From: DASUFH01 sp036274645
Lineage (GTDB): Bacteria; Acidobacteriota; Terriglobia; 20CM-2-55-15
Assembly: GCA_036274645.1 (NCBI GenBank)
Contig: DASUFH010000001.1
Coordinates: 1-12,539 of the forward strand
Length of the DNA: 12,539 bases
Direction: 5' to 3'
A program made the position numbers and the translations under genes. Below, piece by piece: positions 1 to 7,771 of the stretch. Position 1 is the first letter of the stretch. Each line of letters begins with the position of its first letter. A model generated the notes under the pieces. That model was not told where the DNA came from. It did no database searches and was given only the letters and a program-made list of their open reading frames with translations.

Positions 1-894
1 ATCCATGTCAAACGCGTCGCCGTCCGACTGGACGGTGGCGGTCACGGCGCCCCCCGAAAACGTGGACAGGTCGAACACTTCCTGAAACCGCCCGCCCGCC
101 GGAAGCGCCGCCTCGCGCCGGATCTCGCTCCGCTCCGCGCCAACGATCGAAATCTTCACGGGCGCCGTAGCCTTGCCGTAATTCTGAGCCTCCAGGTACG
201 CCGTGTAATGCAGGGGAGAAGATGGCTCCGGCCGGATTTCAAAAGCGACAATGCCGACATTCGGAGCTTCTTCAAGCACCGAAATACGACGGACACCGTC
301 AGGGACCGTTAACGGCGCCACGCCATCCGACACCAGCCATGTTTCCGTGTCCGGCCCATCGGACAGCGCGCCGTCGACGGCAGGAAACCGCAGTTCCGCG
401 GCGTGGGGACGCATCCCGGACAACCAGCGCCGCAATTCAGAGCGATCGGATGAATACGACGTGTCCGTGTGACCGGAAGTATCCACAAGCCGAAACTCCG
501 TCGTGGGCCCGCCCGCGTCCAGCAGGTCCACGGCTTCCCGGACCGCGCGTTGCCATCGCGTTTCCCCTCCCGCGTGGACCTGCATTGTGGGAGACGTATC
601 GAGGACAATGGTCACGCGCTTGCGGCGGCCGGTGAGCGCCTCCACGTCGGGGCGCGCCAGCGCCAGGGCAAGCAGCAGACCAATAACCACCGCCAGTATC
701 AGCGAGAGCGGATTGCGCAGTCTTTCGAATATCGATCGCGCCTGCCGCTGTTCGAGCACGGTCCGCCACAACAGGAGCGACGACGTCAGCACGCGCCGGC
801 GGCGCAGTTTGAGGAAGTACAGGGCGACGATCGCTCCCGCCGTCAGCAGCGCCAGCGCAATGGCCTGGGTTGCGGTCATGGCCAGAAATGTCAT
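1..894 (-). CDS. BatA-type membrane VWA protein (partial, C-terminus beyond left edge)
   Basis: The minus-strand frame stays open from an ATG at 894-892 to the window edge, giving 298 residues of an unfinished protein. Residues 6-25 and about 60-80 are hydrophobic. The segment after the first helix, FLKLRRRR, is the typical cytoplasmic turn of the BatA N-terminal domain. A VWA domain follows with the metal-site motif D99-T-S-P-T103 and a later WLVSDG (D190). By the positive-inside rule the VWA part lies outside the membrane, anchored by two helices. After about residue 200 the chain becomes beta-rich, with no family I recognise. The start overlaps the DUF58 stop as ATGA, so translation is coupled and the gene is the last visible member of the MoxR cluster. 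The usual metal-site DxSxS reads DxSxT here, a mild change that may still bind metal. The family is secure; the function is unknown beyond a presumed partnership with MoxR. Confidence 0.88.
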   Translation of the reverse strand, partial: MTFLAMTATQAIALALLTAGAIVALYFLKLRRRRVLTSSLLLWRTVLEQRQARSIFERLRNPLSLILAVVIGLLLALALARPDVEALTGRRKRVTIVLDTSPTMQVHAGGETRWQRAVREAVDLLDAGGPTTEFRLVDTSGHTDTSYSSDRSELRRWLSGMRPHAAELRFPAVDGALSDGPDTETWLVSDGVAPLTVPDGVRRISVLEEAPNVGIVAFEIRPEPSSPLHYTAYLEAQNYGKATAPVKISIVGAERSEIRREAALPAGGRFQEVFDLSTFSGGAVTATVQSDGDAFDMD

Positions 895-1766
895 TTCAGG
901 AAGCGCCCCTGCCGGAAGACGTTGAGAATCAATTCCTCAAACGGGAAGTCCGTGCCCGCATATACGTACCCCATCTCATAGCGCATGCAATAACGTTCCA
1001 GCTCCTCTCGCCGGCGCTGGAAAGCTTCACGATAGGCGGCCAGCAGCGACGGCGACACGGCGATCTCGCAACTCGCGCCGTTTTCCGAATCGATCAACAT
1101 CAGATCGCCCTGCAGGTCCGGATCCGACTCCTCGCGGCTCGACACGTGAACCGCAAAGACATCGTGACGGAAATGCCGCAGGACATCGAGCCCGCCGGCG
1201 AATCCTCGCGGATCCAGGAAATCGGAAATCACGACGGCCAGGCCGCGACGGCGCGTATCGGTACAATAGGTCCGGAATGACGCGGCGGCGTCCGTCTCGC
1301 CGCCGGGAACGATGCCGGTCAGGAAATCGAATACCTTGAAGATCTTCCCCTTGCCCCGCTGCGGGCTCAGTTCTCCGAGCGCCTTGCTGGCGAAGGAAAC
1401 CAGATTGATCCGATCCAGGTTCGCCAGCGCGATGTAACACAGCGCCGCCGCCACGCGGCGCGCGTAATCGAGTTTCGAGGGATCGCCAAACTCCATCGAC
1501 CGACTGGCGTCAACGAAGAAGTAGATCGGCAGATCCTCTTCCTCCTCGTAAAGACGCAGGATCAGCCGATTCAGCCGCATGTATGCTTTCCAGTCGAGAT
1601 AGCGGAAATCATCACCTGCAGCGTACTGCCGGTAATCGGCAAACTCGAGCCCCGAACCGCGCTTCTTGGCCCTCCGTTCTCCCCGAACCTGTCCGGCGAA
1701 CGCATGTTTGGAGAGAATGCTGAGGTAGTCGAGTTTCTTGAGAAACGTCTCGTCGAAAAAGACCAT
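891..1766 (-). CDS. DUF58 family protein with VWA fold
   Basis: This 291-residue protein is the standard partner of MoxR ATPases. The DUF58 signature lies at residues 39-72 (GLEFADYRQYAAGDDFRYLDW, followed by RLILRLYEEEED). The VWA metal site follows: D86-A-S-R-S90, a likely Thr at 158 in GGETD, and D182 in VISDFLD. No transmembrane helix is present. Many DUF58 proteins carry two N-terminal helices, but this short form starts directly at the domain, so it should be cytoplasmic like MoxR. The ATG at 1766-1764 lies 21 nt after the MoxR stop, and a weak GGACGG stands just before it. The stop overlaps the next gene's ATG. DUF58 proteins probably act as adaptors that MoxR acts on or through; the biochemical role is not established. 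The family call is very secure. Confidence 0.95.
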   Translation of the reverse strand: MVFFDETFLKKLDYLSILSKHAFAGQVRGERRAKKRGSGLEFADYRQYAAGDDFRYLDWKAYMRLNRLILRLYEEEEDLPIYFFVDASRSMEFGDPSKLDYARRVAAALCYIALANLDRINLVSFASKALGELSPQRGKGKIFKVFDFLTGIVPGGETDAAASFRTYCTDTRRRGLAVVISDFLDPRGFAGGLDVLRHFRHDVFAVHVSSREESDPDLQGDLMLIDSENGASCEIAVSPSLLAAYREAFQRRREELERYCMRYEMGYVYAGTDFPFEELILNVFRQGRFLK

Positions 1767-1787
1767 AGAGCCGTCCGGGTTTCCCTG

Positions 1788-2801
1788 CTAGTTCGGTTCG
1801 GGCGTCGACTTCACGATTTCCGCAAGGATGGTGTCGGTACTCACCCGTTCCGCCTCCCCTTCGAAATTCAGCAACACGCGGTGACGCAGCGCGCCGAGCG
1901 CCACCGAACGGATATCCGACGACGAGACATGCAGGCGGTCGCTCAACAGCGCGCGCATTCTGGCGCCGAGCACCAGCGCCTGAGCGCCTCGGGGACTGGC
2001 CCCGCACCGCACGTAGCGATCGGTCAGCGGATGCGCGTATTCGGATCTGGGATGTGTGGCCATCATGATGCGGATCGCATAATCCTGGACCGGTCTCGCG
2101 ATCGGTACCGACCGCACGATCTTCCGCATCTCCTGAATGTGGCCGCCATCCAGCACGCGCCCGACTTCCGGCTCACGGCTTTGCGTTGTTCGATCGAGAA
2201 TGATCCGCATGCTGCCGGTATCGGGATACTCCACTTTGAGCTTCATGAAGAAGCGGTCCAGCTGCGCCTCCGGCAGCGGGTAGGTTCCTTCCATCTCCAG
2301 CGGGTTCTGCGTGGCCAGCACAAAAAAGGGCGCCTCGAGCCGATAGGACGTCTTTCCCACCGTCACACGCTTCTCTTCCATCGCTTCGAGCAGGGCGGAT
2401 TGCGTCTTCGGCGTCGCTCGATTGATCTCATCGGCCAGCACGATATTGGCAAATATCGGTCCCGGCTGAAACTCGAGAAACTTTTCACCCGATTCCTTTT
2501 CCCGGACAACATTCGTTCCCGTGATGTCGGCCGGCATCAGATCAGGCGTGAACTGGATTCGGGAAAACTTCAGGTCCAGCACGTTGGCGAGCGTCGACAC
2601 CAGTTTCGTCTTTCCCAGTCCCGGGACGCCCTCGAGCAACACGTGACCGTTGGCCAGCAGACTCATCACCACGCCGTCGATGACGTCGTCGTAGCCGACG
2701 ATGACCTTCGCCACTTCGTCGCGGACCCTTTTGAACTGCGTCTGAAAACCGTGAACCTGCTGTTCCACTCCGTTCGTATCTTGTCCCACGTATGACTCCA
2801 C
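1788..2801 (-). CDS. MoxR family AAA+ ATPase
   Basis: This is a 337-residue AAA+ ATPase of normal MoxR length. Visible motifs are Walker A G58-VPGLGK-T65, Walker B IVLADE (120-125) followed by INRA, sensor 1 ATQNP (163-167), and the AQLDRFF segment (179-185) with the conserved arginine. The C-terminal part is the usual helical lid. MoxR ATPases act as chaperone-like machines with VWA partners, here DUF58 and BatA directly downstream. The annotated start is GTG at 2801, two bases after the upstream stop. A second in-frame GTG at 2789 is preceded by GGAG with six-base spacing and may be the true start, shortening the protein to 333 residues without touching any motif. There is no ATG before Met46, which lies close to Walker A. 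The protein is probably cytoplasmic. The family is certain; the substrate is unknown. Confidence 0.96.
   Translation of the reverse strand: MESYVGQDTNGVEQQVHGFQTQFKRVRDEVAKVIVGYDDVIDGVVMSLLANGHVLLEGVPGLGKTKLVSTLANVLDLKFSRIQFTPDLMPADITGTNVVREKESGEKFLEFQPGPIFANIVLADEINRATPKTQSALLEAMEEKRVTVGKTSYRLEAPFFVLATQNPLEMEGTYPLPEAQLDRFFMKLKVEYPDTGSMRIILDRTTQSREPEVGRVLDGGHIQEMRKIVRSVPIARPVQDYAIRIMMATHPRSEYAHPLTDRYVRCGASPRGAQALVLGARMRALLSDRLHVSSSDIRSVALGALRHRVLLNFEGEAERVSTDTILAEIVKSTPEPN
2796..2799 (-). promoter_or_regulatory. GGAG ribosome binding site supporting a GTG start at 2789 for moxR
   Basis: On the minus strand GGAG is followed by six bases (TCATAC) and then GTG at 2789-2787, in frame with the MoxR protein. 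The longer start at 2801 has only a purine-rich AAAGAAA upstream, inside the end of the previous gene. This spacing favours the shorter start, although coupling with the upstream stop could equally serve the longer one. Confidence 0.45.
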
Positions 2802-2803
2802 GA

Positions 2804-4912
2804 TTATTTCTTTTGCGGACGGATCGCTTCGAAATACCCCTTCACGTGCTCCTGAGACTCCCAGGGTATGCCTTCCTGATTGAGAACGTCCTTTTGAGCC
2901 GGACTCAGTTCGGACGGCACATTCCGGTAGTCCAGCCGCGACCGCTCTTTCTCACTCGCTGACCTCTGATCGCCATTCGGGGTCTCCGCATGTTGGGCAA
3001 CCATCGCCTCTTTTTGTAACTGGGCCGCGATCGACGTCGGCGGAACGGAGGGATTCGGCCCGCCGGAGTCTCCAGCTCCCAGGCCTCCAATACCCGCTCC
3101 CTGCCCCGGATTCGGGTCTCCACCATTAGGACCAATACCAAATCCTTCGCCCTGGCCCTGACCCAGTCCGAATCCCTGGCCCTGGCCTTGTCCCTGCCCC
3201 TGACCTTGCCCCTGCCCCTGACCTTGTCCCTGGCCCTGACCTTGTCCCTGCCCCTGACCTTGTCCCTGGCCCATGCCCTGGCCCTGGCCTTGCCCCTGCC
3301 CCTGCCCCTGGCCTTGCCCTTGCCCCTGGCCTTGTCCCTGCCCCTGGCCTTGTCCTTGCCCCTGTCCTTGGCCTTGCCCCTGTCCTTGCCCTTGGCCCTG
3401 ACCTTGCCCTTGGCCCTGACCTTGCCCCTGCCCCTGACCTTGCCCCTGCCCCTGACCTTGCCCTTGCTGCGCGAGCGCGCCGGCAAGATTTTCAAGCCCC
3501 TGGCCCGCGGCGTCGACGGCCTGCTGATTGGCAAGACCTCCCATCATCTGAGTCAATTCCTGCGCCAGGCTGGCCAATTCCTGCGCCGAAAGCGGAGCAA
3601 AACCCTGGCGCTGATCCGCGGCGCGTTCTTCCAACGCGCCCGCTGCGCGCTGAATTTGCTGCGGAGACAGCGGGGAGGACAGATCAACGGGAAGCCGTGA
3701 GTCTCCCAGCTGACGCAGGACGTCGTCAACGCGCTGTTGCGCCCGATCAGGGCTGAGCCGACCGGCATTCCTGTCTCTTTGAATATCTTTCAGGCCGTTG
3801 AGGGCGGCCTGGAGGTTCTCCCGGTTCGGCGGCTGAGTGGCAACGAATGCGTCCATCGCGGTAACTGCGCGGTCGATGTCCGCCTGGGCCAGGGGCCGGG
3901 AGACCGCCTCGGGCAAACTGGTCAACCCCGCCTCGCGACGAATCTCCGCCTGCCGTTCCGCCGGGGACTCCTTGGTGGCGGGTTCTGCGGTTTCCTCCCG
4001 CGCCAGTTCCTTCAGCTCGCTGGCAGCTTCCGCAACGCTGAGGGCTTGAAGCTGGGAATCCACAGCCTCGCGCAGCTGCGCGATGGCCTCGGACAGACGT
4101 TGGCCGGCCACCGATTTGTCGACACTTTCAGTTAACTGCGCGTTTCCCAGCTCCCGCGCAATCTCCGCCAGCCGGTGGCTCAGATCGACCGGATCGACCC
4201 CTGCCGATTTCAGGTCCTTTTCGAGTTCGGCGATCTCGCGAAGCGCCTCGTCGAGAGAGATCTTCCCCTCGGCCAGACGCCGGAGAATGTCGTCGAGCCT
4301 GTCCGCCAGCTTCTTCCCATCCTCTCGTCGAGCCTCCTCCAGCAGTTTTTTTACCTCCTCGGCGCGATCCTTCACCGAGCGAGTCAGATCGAAAACCGGC
4401 GCCGCATCGAGCGCCAACCAGTTGTGATTAAGAGGTAACGGGAGGAAGTTCAGGCCGGCGAGCAGCGCAAACAGAACCAGGGCGACAAAAGCCTTTCGAG
4501 GAACTGCGCGAGGAAACAGCGCAGACGGACTCAATGCACGGATGGTGCCGGCGGCGCGCGCCACCTGCGCGTCTATCCAGGCGGAACGCTGATCGTTCCG
4601 GACGAACCACACCGCGGTCTTGATTTCGTCATGCAAGTCCGCCCGGCGATCCACCGCAGCCGCCATTTCCTCCAGCCGCCGGCGTCTCCGGATCCGGAAC
4701 ACACAGATCGCCGCGGTAGCCAGGGCCCATATCGCAAAGAATGTGGCCACCGTCGAGCCACGAAACGGATATTGCAGATCCACCAGCTTGAAGACAACGG
4801 GCGCCGGAAGGCAGAGCGCAAGCGTGGCGGCGAGTTCGGCCCATGCGTCATTTCCACGCAACCGTCGGCGCATGGTTTCCAGCTGGCCAAACAGGATTTC
4901 CTTCTCCGACAT
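2804..4912 (-). CDS. DUF4175-like membrane protein with coiled-coil region and Gly-Gln repeat
   Basis: This 702-residue protein starts at an ATG with a strong GGAGG just upstream. Hydrophobic helices lie near residues 25-44, 53-72 and 141-158. The loop between the second and third begins RIRRRRR, so it should be cytoplasmic and everything after the third helix should lie outside. Residues about 178-440 are charged, helical and rich in Glu, Arg, Leu and Gln, probably coiled coil (for example VKKLLEEARRE). Residues 483-580 are an almost perfect Gln-Gly repeat, followed by a Gly/Asn/Pro-rich linker and a conserved-looking tail (LSPAQKDVLNQEGIPWESQ). The three-helix-then-coil layout resembles DUF4175 proteins found beside MoxR/DUF58 genes, but I assign the family from layout and context only. 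It lies 2 nt before moxR. A scaffold or partner for the VWA proteins is a guess. Confidence 0.82.
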   Translation of the reverse strand: MSEKEILFGQLETMRRRLRGNDAWAELAATLALCLPAPVVFKLVDLQYPFRGSTVATFFAIWALATAAICVFRIRRRRRLEEMAAAVDRRADLHDEIKTAVWFVRNDQRSAWIDAQVARAAGTIRALSPSALFPRAVPRKAFVALVLFALLAGLNFLPLPLNHNWLALDAAPVFDLTRSVKDRAEEVKKLLEEARREDGKKLADRLDDILRRLAEGKISLDEALREIAELEKDLKSAGVDPVDLSHRLAEIARELGNAQLTESVDKSVAGQRLSEAIAQLREAVDSQLQALSVAEAASELKELAREETAEPATKESPAERQAEIRREAGLTSLPEAVSRPLAQADIDRAVTAMDAFVATQPPNRENLQAALNGLKDIQRDRNAGRLSPDRAQQRVDDVLRQLGDSRLPVDLSSPLSPQQIQRAAGALEERAADQRQGFAPLSAQELASLAQELTQMMGGLANQQAVDAAGQGLENLAGALAQQGQGQGQGQGQGQGQGQGQGQGQGQGQGQGQGQGQGQGQGQGQGQGQGQGQGQGQGQGQGQGQGMGQGQGQGQGQGQGQGQGQGQGQGQGQGQGQGQGFGLGQGQGEGFGIGPNGGDPNPGQGAGIGGLGAGDSGGPNPSVPPTSIAAQLQKEAMVAQHAETPNGDQRSASEKERSRLDYRNVPSELSPAQKDVLNQEGIPWESQEHVKGYFEAIRPQKK
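3173..3466 (-). repeat. Tandem (Gln-Gly)49 coding repeat
   Basis: Forty-nine consecutive Gln-Gly dipeptide codons cover 294 bp; one dipeptide reads Met-Gly, from a CAT on the plus strand near 3272. At DNA level the six-base unit is CAR-GGN, organised into longer 12- and 18-base patterns such as CAAGGTCAGGGGCAGGGG. The coding strand has many GGGG tracts separated by CA. Both Gln codons and all four Gly codons occur, so this is not a pure homopolymer assembly artefact. Short degenerate extensions (GFGLGQGQGEGFGIG) follow at the C-terminal side. The unit length is a multiple of three, so copy-number change keeps the gene in frame. Confidence 0.97.
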
Positions 4913-5020
4913 TCCCCTCCCCCGCCATGCTATTTCTTTAGCTATCGAACATTACCACACTCACGCCCCGGCGTTCCCGCCGCGCAACCCGACATTCCCG
5001 GATGGACGGCTGCCGCGCTT
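4913..5020 (-). other. Non-coding gap inside the MoxR cluster
   Basis: This 108-nt gap separates the large VWA gene from the rest of the cluster. Reading along the minus strand it holds a small hairpin, CGGCG-GGAA-CGCCG (4969-4982 on the plus strand), with a GNRA-type loop and no U-tract, so it is not a convincing terminator. It then turns AT-richer, with GCTA and TAGC half-sites at 4929-4942, just before the strong SD. An internal promoter or RNA-processing site would fit, but no clear -35/-10 pair is visible. Confidence 0.4.
4916..4920 (-). promoter_or_regulatory. Strong GGAGG ribosome binding site of the Gly-Gln repeat gene
   Basis: On the minus strand the bases before the ATG at 4912 read GGGGGAGGGGA, a near-perfect anti-SD match with three to five bases of spacing. 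It is the strongest site in the left cluster. This suits a gene that follows a 108-nt gap and cannot rely on coupling to the upstream stop. Confidence 0.75.
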
Positions 5021-7573
5021 TCAGCTCTTCGCGTCGAAAAGCCTGAGGCGCCGCAGCAGCAGGTCCACAAGAAACGCAATCAGGGCCATGGAAGCCAGCC
5101 AGGGCCATAGAGCGTGCGGCGCTTTGATTGTCTCGCCGCCCGTGTCCATGATGTCCGTCGGGGACGGCTCGAAGCGGCCTCCTGTTTCGTGGCTGACGCT
5201 TTCGAGCGTCTCGAAATCCACCGGATAAAAGTGAAATTCCTCCGGATACGAATCCGGCGCCGCCTGCGACAGTTCCGTTCCAGGGTCTCCGGCGCCAAAC
5301 GTATAGGGCCCGGCGTGATCGAGGTCCACTCGCGTTTCGTAGTTGCCGGGGCCAGTCTGGGGAATGTCAAAAGCCGTTACCCGACGATCGGGTCCGAACA
5401 TCCGGGCCTTGATATCGAGCGTATTACGGAAAAGGCCGTCACGGCCGATCGCGCTTACCGTAACCGCGGCATGGTCGCCGGCGCGGCGGACGCGCAGGTC
5501 GAATTCCGAATTCCTGCGCCGCATGGTCTCCCGCGCGAGCTGCGCCCAGAATTTGGGGTAACCATCCCACTGGAGCCAGTTCACCGCCCAGCGATCCTTG
5601 ACATCGGACGCAAACAGCGCGGTCTTGCCGAGGCCGTATTGCCAGCGCGCAAGCACGGGATCGCCCGCGATGGATTCGGAAAGGAGGATCTCGGAAGTGG
5701 ACTTGGGTTTGGTCGCGACATAACCCAGCAGGTTGGGCGCCGCCTTGAAGTTGATCCCCTTGAACGCCTCCACCGGCTTGCGCACAAGCAGGTTGAATGG
5801 CGCCTCGTGCAGCGCCTTGTCCATCGCCAGTTCCGTCTCACGGACAAAGATCTGCGGAACGTTGGTGGCGGATTCCACATAATAGGCGCGCCCCTTCCCC
5901 CACATCGAAATATCAGCGAGCAGTTCGCGATCAGCGCCCGCGCCAATGGCGACGGTCGTGACGTGGATTCCCGCCTGCGTCATCTTGGTGGTCAGGGTCT
6001 TGTAGTCCCGCAGCTGGGTGCGTCCATCCGTGAGAAAAAGAATCGTCTTGATCTCATCGGGAACGGCGTTGAGCGCCTGAAAGGCGGCATCCATTGCCGG
6101 ATAACCGTCAGTGCCGCCACCGGCGCCCACGGAACTGATGGCGGTTGAAATGGCGTTCCGATTCGTGACCGGCGCAAGCGGAGATACCCACGTAAAAAAC
6201 GTGTTGAACGACATGACACCGAAACGGTCGGTGTCGCGCAGCAGTTCCAGCGGCGCCCTGGCGGCCAGTTTGGCCAGTTCGATCTTTCCCCCGTTCATGC
6301 TGCCCGAGTTGTCCATGACGACGACCATCGCCACAGTGGGAGGCTTCTTCCTGCTCACATCAAAGGTCACCGGCAACGCCGCCTCCACCGGTGTTTTCGT
6401 ATAACCGCCCTGACCGTAGATGTTTTCACCGCACGCCAGGATCAGTCCGCCACCCAGTTCGCGAACATAGGAAGCCAGCGCCTGCATCTGACCGGGCGAA
6501 AAAAGCTTTCCCTCGACATCGCTCAGAATGACCAGGTCGTAGCGATCGAGAACGGCGGGGTTCTGCGGCAGGTTCCCGGGCCCGGCGATATCGACAAGAA
6601 ACCCTTCAAGGGCGAGCGCCTCCCGGAGGTAGCGCGCGCTGGCCGCATGGCCTTCCACGTAGAGGACCCGCGGCTGGGGATTCACCGTGAGCGGCTCACG
6701 CAAGGAGTTGTTGGCGGCAAAGGTGTCTTCCGCGGGCTCGACTACGGCTTCGAGCGCGACGGGCCCGCGCGGATCCGGCACGCGAGTCTCGAAAGCGATA
6801 CGATTCATTCCGGGATTGAGATGCGTCGATCGCTTGCCGAGCGTCTTCGCGCCATCCCTCACCTCGACGACCGCATCCATCGGCGCCTGGCTGTAGACGT
6901 GAACCTCGAGAGGAAACTGTTCTTCTGCGGTAACGGTCGGCGGCGCCTTGACTGCCTCCACCCAGACATCGTGGGCGGCGCGAACCTCCATAGGACGCGT
7001 GAACACCCGCGCTCTTTCCGCGCGCAGGCGCGAGAGCGCCGGCGCCAGAGCGCCCGAGTTTCCGTTGCCGTTGCCGTCGGAGAGAAGCACGATCCGCTTC
7101 AGTTCATGCGGATCGAGGCTGCGCTCCGCCTGCTCGAGGGCGCCGGCAAGATTCGTCCCGCCCTGCCGGATGACGCCCGGCGCGATCGCGTCGATGGAAG
7201 CCGGCGCGTTCCGGAGATCCTCCAGAGAGGAAAACGTCCGCGCGTTCGCGGCAAACGCGACGTAGGCCGAATGACTCGGATGGGCGGACGCGTTCGTCTG
7301 CCGGATCCATTCGATGGCTTCCTCGACCGCAGACGGCGCGACGCTATGCGAAACGTCCAGCGCGTAAACGACCGAAACGTGCGATTCCGCCCGGCGTAGC
7401 GTCGGCTGAGTGAGCGCCAGAACCATCAGGCACACGATGGCCGAGCGAATACCGGTCGAAATCGACACCTGCCGCGCGGAGAGATCAATCCGGGTCGATC
7501 GCCGGACCCACCAGACAAATGGAATCGCAAGAAGAAGCAGCAGCGGCCAGAGACTCTCGAATGTGATTTCCAC
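5021..7573 (-). CDS. Large membrane protein: BatA-like N-terminus, two VWA domains and GATase-like domain
   Basis: The protein has 850 residues. Helices lie at about 8-23 and 43-56, with WWVRRSTR between them (cytoplasmic turn). The first VWA domain begins near residue 65 with D73-V-S-H-S77, T140 in GGTN and D166 in LLSDG. A beta-rich stretch runs to about 300. Residues 302-405 (VLYVEGHAASARYLREAL, later GGGLILACGENIYGQGGY) resemble the glutamine-amidotransferase-like domain often seen in such proteins, but lack the GxCxG nucleophile elbow. A second VWA domain follows: D421-N-S-G-S425, T488 in GGGTDG, D516 in FLTDG. A last helix near 827-842 ends in RRLRLFDAKS. Both ends are therefore cytoplasmic and the bulk is outside. 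The start is GTG at 7573, with GGTGA six bases upstream. It is the first gene of the leftward cluster. The function is unknown; a surface sensor or scaffold for the MoxR system is an inference. Confidence 0.93.
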   Translation of the reverse strand: MEITFESLWPLLLLLAIPFVWWVRRSTRIDLSARQVSISTGIRSAIVCLMVLALTQPTLRRAESHVSVVYALDVSHSVAPSAVEEAIEWIRQTNASAHPSHSAYVAFAANARTFSSLEDLRNAPASIDAIAPGVIRQGGTNLAGALEQAERSLDPHELKRIVLLSDGNGNGNSGALAPALSRLRAERARVFTRPMEVRAAHDVWVEAVKAPPTVTAEEQFPLEVHVYSQAPMDAVVEVRDGAKTLGKRSTHLNPGMNRIAFETRVPDPRGPVALEAVVEPAEDTFAANNSLREPLTVNPQPRVLYVEGHAASARYLREALALEGFLVDIAGPGNLPQNPAVLDRYDLVILSDVEGKLFSPGQMQALASYVRELGGGLILACGENIYGQGGYTKTPVEAALPVTFDVSRKKPPTVAMVVVMDNSGSMNGGKIELAKLAARAPLELLRDTDRFGVMSFNTFFTWVSPLAPVTNRNAISTAISSVGAGGGTDGYPAMDAAFQALNAVPDEIKTILFLTDGRTQLRDYKTLTTKMTQAGIHVTTVAIGAGADRELLADISMWGKGRAYYVESATNVPQIFVRETELAMDKALHEAPFNLLVRKPVEAFKGINFKAAPNLLGYVATKPKSTSEILLSESIAGDPVLARWQYGLGKTALFASDVKDRWAVNWLQWDGYPKFWAQLARETMRRRNSEFDLRVRRAGDHAAVTVSAIGRDGLFRNTLDIKARMFGPDRRVTAFDIPQTGPGNYETRVDLDHAGPYTFGAGDPGTELSQAAPDSYPEEFHFYPVDFETLESVSHETGGRFEPSPTDIMDTGGETIKAPHALWPWLASMALIAFLVDLLLRRLRLFDAKS

Positions 7574-7771
7574 TGCGTTTCACCGCGCTGTTGAAACGGA
7601 CAATTGACGGGGGAGCCTACCACAGATAAACCGACGGTAACCTCGGCGCCGCTAAAAACCTGACTTTAGACGGTTAAATTTTGTAAACCGGTCGAGCATT
7701 CCATGAACCGGCCCGGACACAGGGGGGTCTTCCAACACAGGATCGCTCCCGAAGCCGAACGGGGTCAACAA
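7574..7771. promoter_or_regulatory. Divergent control region between the two clusters
   Basis: This roughly 200-bp stretch must carry promoters for both directions. Around 7650-7690 it is clearly AT-richer than its surroundings (GCTAAAAACC, GGTTAAATTTTGTAAACC), and the second of these is an imperfect palindrome. On the plus strand TTGACG (7604-7609) is a good -35 match, with GATAAA (7625-7630) only 15 bases on, so the pair is weak. No minus-strand pair stands out. AACCGG occurs twice (7686 and 7706). No long ORF with a usable ribosome site is seen, and no terminator. Confidence 0.45.

Noticed and set aside
1704..2795. Long plus-strand open frame opposite moxR
   Set aside because: It is a shadow of the MoxR coding sequence in GC-rich DNA; the minus strand has every MoxR motif.
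2905..3534. Minus-strand frame rich in Arg-Gly-Lys inside the 702-residue gene
   Set aside because: It is a shifted reading of the same repeat. The main frame has membrane helices, a strong SD and operon spacing.
3188..3700. Plus-strand open frame of Leu-Pro/Leu-Thr repeats across the Gly-Gln repeat
   Set aside because: It is the antisense reading of the six-base coding repeat, which has no stop in several frames. It has no family resemblance and no supporting context.
4969..4982. Hairpin after the large VWA gene as a terminator
   Set aside because: The stem is only five base pairs and no U-tract follows on the minus-strand transcript.
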